DNA of 64,000 bases from Psychrobacter sp. Choline-02u-9 (GTDB lineage Bacteria; Pseudomonadota; Gammaproteobacteria; Pseudomonadales; Moraxellaceae). The stretch lies in NCBI RefSeq assembly GCF_002836505.1, contig NZ_PJBF01000054.1, positions 1-64,000 of the forward strand, read 5' to 3'. This document shows positions 13,817 to 22,707 of this stretch, piece after piece. The position numbers and the translations under genes are program-made. Position 1 is the stretch's first letter, and every line of letters starts with the position of its first letter. The notes beneath the pieces are model-generated. The model searched no databases, was not told the DNA's origin, and was given only the letters and a program-made list of their open reading frames with translations.

Positions 13817-14125
13817 ATGAAATATTTTAGCCAATTTATACTACTTGCTTTAGCCGTTGCAGTGCTTTTAGGATTGCAATATCAGTATTGGTTGGGTGAA
13901 AATGGCCGTTTTGAACACAACAAGTTGACAGCTCAAATCGAAGAGCAACAACGTTTGAATGACAATCAAGTTGCGGCAAATAATCTATTACGCACCGATG
14001 TTCAAGATTTGAAAACGGGGCTTGAGGCCGTAGAAGAGCATGCTCGCTTAGATTTAGGTTTAATCAAACCGAATGAGACTTTTGTCCAAGTATCCACCGC
14101 ACCAACCACGCACAGCAACTATTAG
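13817..14125 (+). CDS. ftsB: Cell division protein FtsB
   Basis: A bitopic inner-membrane protein of the divisome that forms a complex with FtsL and FtsQ through a periplasmic coiled coil. The 102-aa product has a short cytoplasmic N-terminus, a membrane helix at about residues 6-20, the family segment LQYQYWLGENGRF, a heptad-patterned region (about 33-70), and EEHARLDLGLIKPNETF near the end. That last segment is typical of FtsB and the wider DivIC family. Position between eno and ispD is the classic order for FtsB in gammaproteobacteria and supports the call. Confidence 0.93.
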   Translation: MKYFSQFILLALAVAVLLGLQYQYWLGENGRFEHNKLTAQIEEQQRLNDNQVAANNLLRTDVQDLKTGLEAVEEHARLDLGLIKPNETFVQVSTAPTTHSNY

Positions 14126-14292
14126 CTTTATAAATACACTAACTTTCACGGATATACTAACTTTTACGACATGAATTAATTTTCATGATGCAGCATCATA
14201 GTGTTGTTATCTGACACCATTCATCATACTTAACATCTGATTTATTCCTCTCTACATATACTGTCATGGGCTCAAACCATGAGTACACTACT

Positions 14293-15021
14293 ATGAATAC
14301 AACCCCTAATATACATGCCATGATCGTCGCAGCTGGTCGCGGCAGCCGTTTTGGTGCATCTATCGCCAAGCAATATACAATGCTAGAAGGTCAGACGCTG
14401 TTGCAGCATAGCGTGGCACGACTTGCTTATAGCGATTACATTGATAAGTGTCTATTGGTCATATCAGCCGATGACAGCACGGCTCAACAATTAAAGTTTG
14501 CACTTCCTGTACGATATGCAGTCGGCGGAGCAGAGCGTTGGCAGTCAGTACAGTCGGGCGTTGAGGCAATTAGTCAGACAGGTGCTGATGATTCAGATTT
14601 GGTGCTTATTCACGATGCAGCACGTCCCGCTGTACCGAATGTAGATATCGATCAAGTGATTGAAGCAGCGATGCTGGAGCCTTACGGCGCTATTCTAGCG
14701 ACACCAGTGGCCGATACGTTAAAAGCTTCCTATCAGCAAGTTACCTCCGCAGAAGAGAGTCGTCCACATTCTTATACCAAAACTACCATTGATCGTAGCA
14801 ACATGTGGCAAGCACAAACCCCGCAAGTTTTTCGCTTAGGTCAATTGAAAAAAGTCCTAAAACATGTGTTTGAGCACCAGCTCAGCATCACAGATGAGGC
14901 CAGTGCTTTTGAACAACTAGATTTACCAATCCGCTTAGTCTCTGGTAGTCGCCAGAATATAAAACTGACCTATCCTGATGATGCGGTACTGTTAACAGCG
15001 ATTATGGCGCTTCAGTCTTAG
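14293..15021 (+). CDS. ispD: 2-C-methyl-D-erythritol 4-phosphate cytidylyltransferase
   Basis: Transfers CMP from CTP to methylerythritol 4-phosphate in the non-mevalonate isoprenoid pathway. The nucleotide-binding motif AAGRGSRFG followed by KQY, the segment LVLIHDAARP, the TPVADTLK block and TITDEAS-like SITDEASAFE are all present. I prefer the ATG at 14293 (242 aa) over one at 14266, because homology begins at about IHAMIVAAGRG; neither start has a good ribosome binding site. Just upstream, 14136-14170 holds an imperfect repeat of the kind ATACTAACTTT-CACGG / ATACTAACTTTTACGA, of unknown meaning. Confidence 0.93.
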   Translation: MNTTPNIHAMIVAAGRGSRFGASIAKQYTMLEGQTLLQHSVARLAYSDYIDKCLLVISADDSTAQQLKFALPVRYAVGGAERWQSVQSGVEAISQTGADDSDLVLIHDAARPAVPNVDIDQVIEAAMLEPYGAILATPVADTLKASYQQVTSAEESRPHSYTKTTIDRSNMWQAQTPQVFRLGQLKKVLKHVFEHQLSITDEASAFEQLDLPIRLVSGSRQNIKLTYPDDAVLLTAIMALQS

Positions 15022-15452
15022 TTTCAACTCTGCTTCCGCTAACGAGCATCAGTTTTACTCCTTTTATACTTAATGGTGGCCATGATAAGAATTATGGCTT
15101 CAGTAGCCACTATATCCTCGTTAGACTTTTCTGTACTATTCTTAAAAATTAATGAATCCAAAAATAATCTATTACTAAAGCCTATACCCAGAATATATAT
15201 AATCTACTTTGGAATATAATATGGTTATTACATATGTTTTTTGTGTCTGAGCGGGCCTATGTCCAGTAATAGGTTGCTTTAATGACCAAACTAACCTATG
15301 ATGTAACTAACTTAATACAATTAATATAAAAACTTATAAAATCAATAATATATCAGACCGATTCATTACACTTAGTTATGTTGTCTCTATATTTTTTCTG
15401 AAGTTAGTATGATTGTTTTAGCGACATTTACCTGATAATAGGGAGAAGCTGA
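15022..15452. other. Gene-free AT-rich region before the BLUF gene
   Basis: A 430-base gap rich in A and T without a credible gene, RNA or hairpin terminator for ispD. GGGAGAAG at 15441-15448 is the ribosome binding site of the next gene. Confidence 0.55.
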
Positions 15453-16061
15453 TTGTCAACAATCAACGATTCAACAAATCCAGTAACGCCAGATCTCTGC
15501 CAGCTTGTATATATAAGCCGGATTACCTCTACTGGTCTTTCAAGTCCTAGTACGCTTAATGATATCTCAGAGACCGCGGTTGAACGCAATCAAATAGATA
15601 ATGTCACGGGTATTCTTTGCTATGGCAATGGCTACTTTTTACAGTGTGTCGAAGGCTCAGAGCAGGCACTAACCAATCTAAAAAATCGTTTGTTGGTAGA
15701 TGATCGACATAAAGAATTAAAGATTTTAGATTTTTCTGAAATTACCAAACGCCGTTTTGCCAGTTGGTCATTACGTTCGATTACCCTTGAGCGTTGGATG
15801 ACTAAAGAGCCTGAGCTTAAAAAGTTAATGCCATTCAAGCCGTATGAGTGGGATTCTAATGAGTGGCAGAAGTTCTTGGACATATTGCAGGGCTACTATG
15901 AAGAGCAAACGAGAACAGGTAACGTTGATACGCCTCCTGTCAAATATAGTACGCTAGGGGTCACTTTAAGTAAGGTTGTAGGGCAGCATCAAGCGTTCTT
16001 TTTAATCCAGACGATATTGGGATTGATGATAGTTGCTACGTTGCTATGGTTACTGCTGTAA
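15453..16061 (+). CDS. BLUF-domain blue-light sensor with C-terminal membrane anchor
   Basis: A flavin-binding photoreceptor domain (BLUF) at about residues 15-110 of 202. The residues that define the photocycle are in place: Tyr20 in LVYISR, Asn46 in ERNQIDNVTG and Gln64 in YFLQCVEG. A tryptophan (105) and a leucine (107) lie in FASWSLRS, where the model BLUF protein AppA has Trp and Met. After a linker the last about 20 residues form one hydrophobic helix (FLIQTILGLMIVATLLWLLL), predicting a tail-anchored inner-membrane sensor. The start is a TTG four bases after GGGAGAAG. No enzymatic output domain is fused and no obvious partner gene adjoins, so the output is unknown. Confidence 0.9.
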   Translation: MSTINDSTNPVTPDLCQLVYISRITSTGLSSPSTLNDISETAVERNQIDNVTGILCYGNGYFLQCVEGSEQALTNLKNRLLVDDRHKELKILDFSEITKRRFASWSLRSITLERWMTKEPELKKLMPFKPYEWDSNEWQKFLDILQGYYEEQTRTGNVDTPPVKYSTLGVTLSKVVGQHQAFFLIQTILGLMIVATLLWLLL

Positions 16062-16128
16062 TCGATAGATATGAATAAAGTACCCATTGAGCCAAGCTAT
16101 ATTTATAATTAATAAGACAACCAAATAA

Positions 16129-16163
16129 AAAAGGCCAGCATTCAATTGATGCTGGCTTTTTTA
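16129..16163 (+). terminator. Terminator after the BLUF gene
   Basis: GCCAGCAT (16134-16141) pairs with ATGCTGGC (16149-16156), flanked by A and T runs, so it could act in both directions. Confidence 0.88.
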
Positions 16164-16198
16164 TTTAAAAAAATAAGTTGGCTCTTAAGGAGAGACAT

Positions 16199-16236
16199 AA
16201 AAAAACCCAGTTCATAATAAATTATGAACTGGGTTT
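16199..16236 (-). terminator. Terminator of the tRNA-Glu transcript
   Basis: A long hairpin, ACCCAGTTCATAA (from 16205) with TTATGAACTGGGT (to 16234). On the minus strand it ends in a T run, about 50 bases after the tRNA 3' end. Confidence 0.85.
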
Positions 16237-16287
16237 TGGTGGTACGCTTGTTAGTCTAATCTAATGCTAACAAGTGACGCCAAATAG

Positions 16288-16363
16288 TGGCGTCCCCAGG
16301 GGGATTCGAACCCCCGTTACCGCCGTGAAAGGGCGGTGTCCTAGGCCTCTAGACGATGGGGAC
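16288..16363 (-). tRNA. tRNA-Glu (anticodon TTC)
   Basis: On the minus strand the sequence folds as a cloverleaf. The acceptor stem is GTCCCCA/TGGGGAC with discriminator G and an encoded CCA (16288-16290). The anticodon loop CTTTCAC sits between CCGCC and GGCGG, and the T-loop is GTTCGAATC. The anticodon TTC reads glutamate codons. Confidence 0.97.
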
Positions 16364-16415
16364 TAGTAACAACACTTCAACTGCTTTCACCATTTATGCT
16401 GAAGTGGTGCGTATT

Positions 16416-16613
16416 TTAATAGCGTCGGCGCTTCCTGTCAAGCCTTTTTCTACGTCTTTTTAAAATTAAATATCTTTTTTTAATTGCGCGACGTGGATGC
16501 AGGTCATTTCGCTTTAAATGATAGCGAATCCATAAAGAAGTACAGGCGCTAATCGTCAATGCGAGCAGCATATAGCCGAGAATGGTGCCCCATAACTTGA
16601 GCTGTGGATCCAT
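16416..16613 (-). CDS. Small basic-tailed membrane protein, unknown
   Basis: A 65-aa protein with one hydrophobic helix (about residues 7-27, ILGYMLLALTISACTSLWI) followed by a strongly basic tail of Arg and Lys ending KRRRKRLDRKRRRY. I do not recognise the family. A strong ribosome binding site (AGGAGG, minus strand, 16623-16628) nine bases before ATGGATCC fixes the start at 16613 and excludes the longer frame beginning at 16655. A perfect hairpin lies just upstream of this site. The positively charged tail would stay in the cytoplasm by the positive-inside rule and could touch nucleic acid or lipids; that is speculation. Confidence 0.7.
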   Translation of the reverse strand: MDPQLKLWGTILGYMLLALTISACTSLWIRYHLKRNDLHPRRAIKKRYLILKRRRKRLDRKRRRY

Positions 16614-16634
16614 AATAAAGTCCCTCCTATTAAT

Positions 16635-16656
16635 CTTGATAGTGCTTGCTATCAAG
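16635..16656. repeat. 8-bp perfect hairpin just upstream of a ribosome binding site
   Basis: CTTGATAG (16635-16642) and CTATCAAG (16649-16656) around a six-base loop. On the minus strand it lies six bases upstream of the AGGAGG of the small membrane protein gene, so it could be an operator or a leader hairpin influencing translation. Confidence 0.55.
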
Positions 16657-16894
16657 ACAGTGTGAGCAACTTAAACCATCTATAGGATATAACTACATCG
16701 CTTAAGAGTGATATTTTATCATCAGACCGTTATTCATATCGAATAAAACAACTACGTTTTTCATCACGAAAATAGTTCCGTCTATTTATTATGATATCAA
16801 TCATATCCCTATTGATTGCCAAATCAAGATGTCAAAGTCATCAAGTATTACAAATAGCACTATTATGTATGATTGGCAATATAGGATATGTGAC

Positions 16895-17680
16895 TTATTG
16901 ACTGTCGTTATCAGTTGACTCTTCTTTCGCGTCTTCATTATGCAGCGCATTGGCCAACATGGGATAGTTATTCAGTATATGACAGAATAGTTCAGCAGTC
17001 TTTTGAGTGTCATACAGAGCTGAGTGAGCATTCTTACCATCAAACTCTAACCCTGCTGCTTTACAAGCGCGTGCTAGGACGGTTTGACCAAAAGCTAATG
17101 CTGATAAGGTGACGGTATCGAATACTGAAAAGTTATGAAATGGATTGTGGTTTTTGCTATTGGTTCGTAGCACAGCTGCATTTAAGAAAGCCAAGTCAAA
17201 ATGGGCATTGTGTCCAATTAAGACACATTGACGGCATTCTTCGTCACGGCGTACGTCTTTTAACCCTTTAAAGATTCGGCGCAATGCTGTTTTTTCATCT
17301 TCAGCAATAGCTTTGCGCATTGGGTTTTTAGGGTCAATACCGGTAAAGGCAAGCGCACTTGGCTCTAAGTTTGCGCCTTCAAAAGGCTCGATATGAGCGT
17401 TAAAAGCTTCACCTGGATAAAATACACCTTGTTCATTCACTAAGACGGGAATACAGGCAATTTCTAACAGTGCATCGGTCTGGGCATTGAAACCTGCTGT
17501 TTCCACGTCGACGACGACAGGCAAGAACTTGCGAAAGCGGTCTTTTAAGGCCATAGGCGCTTGCTCATCTGTCACTGAAGCTGCATCTTCAGTAGAAGTG
17601 CTTAGAGTAGCATCAAGACTGGCAGATTTAGGGTTTGATAAGTCTTCGTCAGGCAAGGTCGCTATGTTTTGATTGGTCAT
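16895..17680 (-). CDS. rnt: Ribonuclease T
   Basis: A DEDD-family 3'-5' exoribonuclease that trims the 3' ends of tRNA and other stable RNAs. Exo motif I is VVVDVETAGF (Asp58, Glu60), motif II is IGHNAHFDLAF, and motif III is HSALYDTQKTAELF; the text follows E. coli RNase T closely. At 261 aa it is about 45 residues longer than the E. coli enzyme (215 aa). The excess is an N-terminal Ser/Thr/Asp-rich stretch before ALKDRFRKFLPVVVD, plus a short acidic tail. An in-frame Met at residue 43 could be the true start. No operon partner is evident; pyrC lies upstream after a 165-base gap. Confidence 0.95.
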   Translation of the reverse strand: MTNQNIATLPDEDLSNPKSASLDATLSTSTEDAASVTDEQAPMALKDRFRKFLPVVVDVETAGFNAQTDALLEIACIPVLVNEQGVFYPGEAFNAHIEPFEGANLEPSALAFTGIDPKNPMRKAIAEDEKTALRRIFKGLKDVRRDEECRQCVLIGHNAHFDLAFLNAAVLRTNSKNHNPFHNFSVFDTVTLSALAFGQTVLARACKAAGLEFDGKNAHSALYDTQKTAELFCHILNNYPMLANALHNEDAKEESTDNDSQ

Positions 17681-17845
17681 ATAAAGTTAAATCACTTTTA
17701 TCAGTCGTACTAATATATTGAATAAAAAATAAACATCCTATGATACTAACTGCACCTTTAGTACAAAGAAATCTACTACAAAGGTATCATTAATATCATA
17801 GGACAAAATAATAGGTCGTTTATTGAATGCTAAACTTTGCGGGCG

Positions 17846-18916
17846 TTAAGCCTTAATCGACCAAGGTAGCGTCTCACCTGCCATCAAGGGCGTCAATGAT
17901 GCACCATCAAAATAAGGATAGTCAGTAGGTACTTGCATAGGCGTGTTGACAAGCGTGATAGTGCTTTCATTTAGAGGTAAGCCGTAGAACTGAGCACCAA
18001 AACGACTGGCAAAGCCCTCTAATTTGTCTATTTTTCCAACACTATCAAAGGCGGTCGCATACAAAGGCAGCGCCGTGGCTGCACTATAGCAACCGGCACA
18101 GCCACAAGCGGCTTCTTTTTTGTCTGTTGCATGTGGCGCAGAGTCAGTACCCAAGAAAAACTTTGGATTACCACTAGTGGCCACATCTAATAGCACTTTT
18201 TGGTGGCTCTCACGCTTTAAGATAGGTAGGCAATAAAAATGCGGTTTGATACCACCAACCAATAGATGATTGCGGTTAAACATCAAATGCTGCGGCGTAA
18301 TAGTGGCAGCAACATGGTTACCTTGTGACAATACAAAATCTGCTGCATCGCTGGTAGTGATGTGCTCTACTACTATTTTCAACGTAGGGAATTTCACGAT
18401 AATTTGTGCCAACACTTCATCTAAGAAACGCTTTTCGCGATCAAATATATCTATATGGTCTTGTGTCACTTCGCCATGTATCAGTAGTGGCAAGTTGTAC
18501 TTTTCTAATGCTTCAAAGACATCGACGCAGGCATTGATGTTGGTGACGCCGTCTGCAGAGTTGGTAGTCGCTCCAGCAGGGTAGAGTTTGACAGCTTGTA
18601 CGATACCTGACTGCGCTGCCAACTCGATATCTTGGGCAGTGGTGTTATCCGTTAAGTATAGAGTCATACGTGGATCAAAAGCTGACTTGCGCTCAAGACT
18701 TAAATCACTTGCTGCTAATTGCTCCATGATACGTGCGCGGTAAGCAATAGCATCCTGCGCATTTTTGACTGGAGGCACAAGGTTTGGCATACAGATGACA
18801 CGGTTAAAGCTGCTTGCTGCATGAGGTACGGTCGTGCTCAAGGCGAGATCGTCACGCAAATGAATATGCCAGTCATCTGGCTGAAGGATGGTCAATTCTC
18901 TAATCGAATCAGTCAT
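17846..18916 (-). CDS. pyrC: Dihydroorotase
   Basis: Cyclises carbamoyl aspartate to dihydroorotate in pyrimidine synthesis. It belongs to the class II (E. coli-like) monofunctional type. Zinc and catalytic residues appear in [10 protein letters not shown], the carboxylated lysine in [12 protein letters not shown], histidines in LLIHGEVT and VVEHITT, and the catalytic Asp in FLGTDSAPH. The start is set at ATG 18916 (356 aa; E. coli 348). A longer frame reaching 18955 begins with TTG and has no homology support. It faces argG across a 335-base divergent promoter region. Confidence 0.97.
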   Translation of the reverse strand: MTDSIRELTILQPDDWHIHLRDDLALSTTVPHAASSFNRVICMPNLVPPVKNAQDAIAYRARIMEQLAASDLSLERKSAFDPRMTLYLTDNTTAQDIELAAQSGIVQAVKLYPAGATTNSADGVTNINACVDVFEALEKYNLPLLIHGEVTQDHIDIFDREKRFLDEVLAQIIVKFPTLKIVVEHITTSDAADFVLSQGNHVAATITPQHLMFNRNHLLVGGIKPHFYCLPILKRESHQKVLLDVATSGNPKFFLGTDSAPHATDKKEAACGCAGCYSAATALPLYATAFDSVGKIDKLEGFASRFGAQFYGLPLNESTITLVNTPMQVPTDYPYFDGASLTPLMAGETLPWSIKA

Positions 18917-19251
18917 AGTGTCAAAGCGCTCTATATCGTCAAATAAAGGAAACAAAAGGGAGTGTTACTGTGGGTCTATCATAACAGATTTGCCCACTTG
19001 ACTAAATATAAGGCTAGATATCTGTACATAATTCATCGGGCTAAGATTAATATCTTGTCGTTAAATGATGTTTAAATTCTAGTGGCAAAAATGAGGTTGA
19101 CTAGAATTTAAGTCAAAAGCGCACGCCTTATGGCAGTTAGACTTTTGCCCATAGTAAATATGATGTACACTGAGCAGGTAATTATCGTTCGACTTGCTTT
19201 TGATTTGATCGTCGCCTTTTCTAAAACTATATTTCATAATGGGAGTTATTC
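18917..19251. promoter_or_regulatory. Divergent promoter region pyrC / argG
   Basis: It holds no gene. For argG, TTGATC (19205-19210) and TATATT (19228-19233) are 17 bases apart, a fair sigma-70 pair, but it would leave only about 12 nt before the ATG. An upstream TTGACT box is an alternative -35. No clear ArgR box was recognised. Confidence 0.35.
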
Positions 19252-20490
19252 ATGGCTCAACTTGATCCAAAAAATATCAATAAAATTGTCTTGGCTTATT
19301 CAGGTGGTCTTGATACCTCAATCATCGCTAAATGGCTACAAGAAACTTATGATGCGGAAGTAATCACCTTTACCGCTGATATCGGTCAAGGCGAAGAAGT
19401 TGAGCCAGCACGAGCCAAAGCTCAAGCAATGGGTATCAAGCATATCCATATCGAAGATTTGCGCGAAGAGTTCGCTCGTGATTATGTATTTCCTATGTTC
19501 CGTGCTAACGCCATTTACGAAGGTGAGTACTTACTAGGTACGTCTATTGCTCGTCCATTGATTGCCAAGCGTTTGGTTGAGATTGCTAAAGAGCATAATG
19601 CCGATGCTATCAGCCATGGTGCGACTGGTAAAGGCAATGACCAAGTTCGTTTTGAGCTAGGTGCTGTCGCTTTGTCACCAGACGTAGTAACTATTGCTCC
19701 TTGGCGCGAGTGGGATCTATCAAGCCGCGAAAGCTTGATGAAATATGCTGAAGAGCATGATATCGCAATCGATTATGCGGGCAATAAGAAAAAATCTCCT
19801 TACTCAATGGATGCAAACTTACTGCATATCTCTTATGAAGGCGGTGTCCTAGAAGAACCATATACTGAAGCAGAAGATGATATGTGGCGCTGGTCTGTTA
19901 GCCCAGAAGAAGCACCTGATGAAGCACAGTATCTAGAACTAGAATACGAAAAAGGCGACATCGTTGCTATCGATGGTGAAGCACTTAAGCCTTATGAAGT
20001 CATGATTAAGTTGAACGAAATCGGCGGCAAACATGGTATCGGCCGTTTAGATATCGTTGAAAACCGTTACGTCGGCATGAAATCACGTGGTTGCTACGAG
20101 ACGCCAGCGGGCACGATTATGCTAAAAGCGCATCGCGGTATCGAATCACTAACGCTTGATCGTGAAGCTGCCCATCTAAAAGATGAGCTAATGCCACGCT
20201 ACGCAAAAATCATCTACAATGGCTATTGGTTCAGCCCTGAGCGTATGATGCTACAAGCATTGATTGACAAATCACAAGAATACGTCAACGGCACTGTACG
20301 TGTAAAACTGTATAAAGGTAGCGTGAGCGTCGTCGGCCGTAAATCTGACGATTCATTATTTGATGAAAAAATTGCCACTTTCGAAGATGATGCAGGCGCT
20401 TATGATCAAAAAGACGCAGAAGGCTTTATCCGTCTAAATGGCTTACGTCTAGCTATCGAAGCTAGCCGTGGTCGCGATTTATCTAAGTAA
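19252..20490 (+). CDS. argG: Argininosuccinate synthase
   Basis: Ligates citrulline and aspartate with ATP in arginine synthesis. The 412-aa protein has the PP-loop ATP site AYSGGLDTS (residues 15-23), the segment [12 protein letters not shown], and the citrulline/aspartate region [14 protein letters not shown]. Later blocks [19 protein letters not shown] and ETPAGTI are typical of the approximately 400-aa type 1 enzyme. A GGGAG ribosome binding site lies six bases before the ATG. It is a single gene closed by a bidirectional terminator. Confidence 0.98.
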   Translation: MAQLDPKNINKIVLAYSGGLDTSIIAKWLQETYDAEVITFTADIGQGEEVEPARAKAQAMGIKHIHIEDLREEFARDYVFPMFRANAIYEGEYLLGTSIARPLIAKRLVEIAKEHNADAISHGATGKGNDQVRFELGAVALSPDVVTIAPWREWDLSSRESLMKYAEEHDIAIDYAGNKKKSPYSMDANLLHISYEGGVLEEPYTEAEDDMWRWSVSPEEAPDEAQYLELEYEKGDIVAIDGEALKPYEVMIKLNEIGGKHGIGRLDIVENRYVGMKSRGCYETPAGTIMLKAHRGIESLTLDREAAHLKDELMPRYAKIIYNGYWFSPERMMLQALIDKSQEYVNGTVRVKLYKGSVSVVGRKSDDSLFDEKIATFEDDAGAYDQKDAEGFIRLNGLRLAIEASRGRDLSK

Positions 20491-20536
20491 GTTTTTGGGC
20501 TACTGATAGCCAATTCATAACTTAGATCGCATAATA

Positions 20537-20573
20537 AAAAAGAGACTCTATGTTGATAGGGTCTCTTTTTTTA
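20537..20573. terminator. Bidirectional terminator between argG and the minus-strand gene
   Basis: AGAGACTCTAT (20541-20551) pairs with ATAGGGTCTCT (20556-20566) around a GTTG loop, with A and T runs outside. It serves argG and the convergent gene ending at 20636. Confidence 0.9.
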
Positions 20574-20635
20574 TGGTTAGTAAATGATTGCTAAAACCAT
20601 CACTTTTAGAATAGCTGTCTTAATAGTAAAGATTT

Positions 20636-21904
20636 TTACTCAGCTTTTTCTGTCTCTGTAACGTTAGATTCATCTTCATCTACCATGACGATGGCTACAT
20701 CTTGCTGTTGACGCTCATCAATAGCATCTTGTTCTAATACTTCTTCAGTTGCCAGGATGGCTCCATCAGATTTTTGCGACTGGTATTTTAAAGTAGCGAG
20801 TGCACCAAGGACACCAACGACAAGTATGATGATAAGAATGACAGGATTTTTCCATAGCGGTGTGGAAGCCTCATATTCGATGGGCTTTTCACTAGTGGTG
20901 GTTGGTGTATTATCATTATTGCCGCCGATTAGTCCCAAACTTACTAAAGGCGGTTTAGGCGGATTGGCTGGTTCAGAGTTAACGCGCAGTCGATTTCGAC
21001 TGAGATAGATATCTGAGATTTTGGCTAATTGAAGCAGCCAACGTTGATGTGGTAAGGCAACGGCATGCATCTCCGTAAATACTAGCATATCGTTGTGACG
21101 ACCCTGCTGTAGATTGTCAGGTGAACGCCCAATGGCTTTTAGATAATTGCCTGTTGCCATTTGCATATCTTGCACAGGTTCATAGTTTTCAGGTTTGAAT
21201 CCGGACAGTTCATACCAGTAAGGATCAAAAGAAGGTGGAATGCTTGATAACTGCTCAGCATTTAGTAACGTACGTTCCGCATTATTCTCTGAGTTGTTCT
21301 CTATCGCTTCAGCAGCTTCAGTAGTTGATTGGGGCAAGTCACTATTGCTTTCTGTCTCAGCAGATGAGGTATGCGCATGCTTTGGGCTAAATCGTGCCGC
21401 TGATAAAAACTGTGGTTGTAGTGCAAACCATTTATTGATCTCATCACTGTCTAGTTGACTGTATTCTGTCAGGATAGCCAATTCACGCAGCACAATCACG
21501 CATAAAGAGGTGAGTAGAGTTTGAGCCTGCTGCGTCGTTGCATCAATCTTCTCAGCGATATGTTCGCTTGCCTTTATGACACGGGCGTTATCACTAAATA
21601 CAGCATCTGCTGCATCGTGACGATGGTAGAGTGTGGCGCTAATGGTTGCAAAGTTCATTGAGTTATACTGTCGTAACTCTTTGACAGCACTACGACCAAA
21701 CAGCTTTTTGCTGACTGCTTGTCCCTGATGACGCTGCTGATAGGCGAGAAGCGCACTTACGATGGCTTGTAGACTGGCATCCATCCCTAAGCGAGCTTGC
21801 GGTAGAGAGAGCTGTGCCGCATCGGCCAAAAGTGACAGCATAGGCTGGGTATCATGATATAAAAAATCATACATCGACACACGTGTCGGTGAAATAGTCG
21901 TCAT
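20636..21904 (-). CDS. Unrecognised 422-aa protein with one C-proximal membrane helix
   Basis: I do not recognise this family. The first about 180 residues are predicted helical (YDFLYHDTQPMLSLLADAAQ onward). A low-complexity acidic Ser/Glu/Asn stretch (about 180-220) is followed by a short conserved-looking block (PPSFDPYWYELSGFKPENYE) and a helical segment. There is one strong transmembrane helix (WKNPVILIIILVVGVLGALA, about residues 350-370) and an acidic tail. No signal peptide is visible, so most of the chain is probably cytoplasmic and anchored near the C-terminus. It is convergent with argG and divergent from the YkuD gene. A role at the envelope is only a guess from topology and neighbour. 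Confidence 0.75.
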   Translation of the reverse strand: MTTISPTRVSMYDFLYHDTQPMLSLLADAAQLSLPQARLGMDASLQAIVSALLAYQQRHQGQAVSKKLFGRSAVKELRQYNSMNFATISATLYHRHDAADAVFSDNARVIKASEHIAEKIDATTQQAQTLLTSLCVIVLRELAILTEYSQLDSDEINKWFALQPQFLSAARFSPKHAHTSSAETESNSDLPQSTTEAAEAIENNSENNAERTLLNAEQLSSIPPSFDPYWYELSGFKPENYEPVQDMQMATGNYLKAIGRSPDNLQQGRHNDMLVFTEMHAVALPHQRWLLQLAKISDIYLSRNRLRVNSEPANPPKPPLVSLGLIGGNNDNTPTTTSEKPIEYEASTPLWKNPVILIIILVVGVLGALATLKYQSQKSDGAILATEEVLEQDAIDERQQQDVAIVMVDEDESNVTETEKAE

Positions 21905-22044
21905 AATCTGCTAGCATCAAAAAGTGTGCCCCTATATTACGGTGCCAAATGTCTTGATACAATCCCTTGATAATAGAAATTTTCAATCATTTTGCTAATA
22001 ACCTTGATAGTAATCTGATGAATGACTGATAGTCGGAAGCATTT

Positions 22045-22560
22045 ATGACCAATAATAAGACGCTTGATAAACAACTCGTGATTAATATCGCTGAGCAAAC
22101 ATTGACGCTGTACCAGCAGCAGACTGAGGTTGCGAGATATGTAGTCTCCACTGCAAAGAATGGTATTGGTAGTCAGCAGGATAGTGGTTGCACGCCGCTT
22201 GGCAGGCATGTGATTGAACAGAAAATAGGTGGTAGTGAGCCTATGAATGCGGTATTTGTCGGGCGTGTACCGACAGGTGAGATATACGATACAAATCTTG
22301 GTGAGCTACATCCCAAGCGTGACTGGATATTGAGCCGTATTCTTTGGTTAAGCGGTCTTGAAGAAGGGTTAAACAAAGGTAGCAATAGCCAAGGTGGTTG
22401 CGATACTTATGAGCGCTATATCTATATTCACGGCACACCAGATACTGAACCAATGAGTATTCCGCTATCACATGGCTGTATCCGTATGCGTAATGAAGAT
22501 ATCGTAGAATTATTTGAGCAAGTAGAAGAGGGTATGCCCGTTACGATCGTTGCTAACTAG
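22045..22560 (+). CDS. YkuD-fold L,D-transpeptidase family protein without signal peptide
   Basis: A compact 171-aa YkuD domain with the catalytic signature HG...SHGCIRM (His129, His143, Cys145). Classic L,D-transpeptidases are exported and cross-link peptidoglycan. This one has no signal peptide or membrane helix, starting MTNNKTLDKQLVINIAEQ directly at the first strand, so it should be cytoplasmic. Moraxellaceae have such a cytosolic YkuD enzyme: Acinetobacter ElsL, reported to be an L,D-carboxypeptidase in muropeptide recycling. By size, location and family this gene is a candidate orthologue (inference). It shares a terminator with the convergent CYTH-CHAD gene. Confidence 0.85.
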   Translation: MTNNKTLDKQLVINIAEQTLTLYQQQTEVARYVVSTAKNGIGSQQDSGCTPLGRHVIEQKIGGSEPMNAVFVGRVPTGEIYDTNLGELHPKRDWILSRILWLSGLEEGLNKGSNSQGGCDTYERYIYIHGTPDTEPMSIPLSHGCIRMRNEDIVELFEQVEEGMPVTIVAN

Positions 22561-22611
22561 GTCGTTTTGCACATTTAGCCATGACGCTAACAGGAGCTAT
22601 TTAAACACAAT

Positions 22612-22650
22612 AAAAAAAGACAGTCTGTTATATAACAAACTGTCTTTTTT
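22612..22650. terminator. Bidirectional terminator between the YkuD and CYTH-CHAD genes
   Basis: AGACAGT (22618-22624) pairs with ACTGTCT (22639-22645), with an inner TGTTA/TAACA stem. A and T runs flank it, serving both convergent genes. Confidence 0.87.
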
Positions 22651-22707
22651 ATGGAGTGGTTTTACTTTATGAAAGCAGTATTTGTCATAAAAACAATATT
22701 CCTACTT

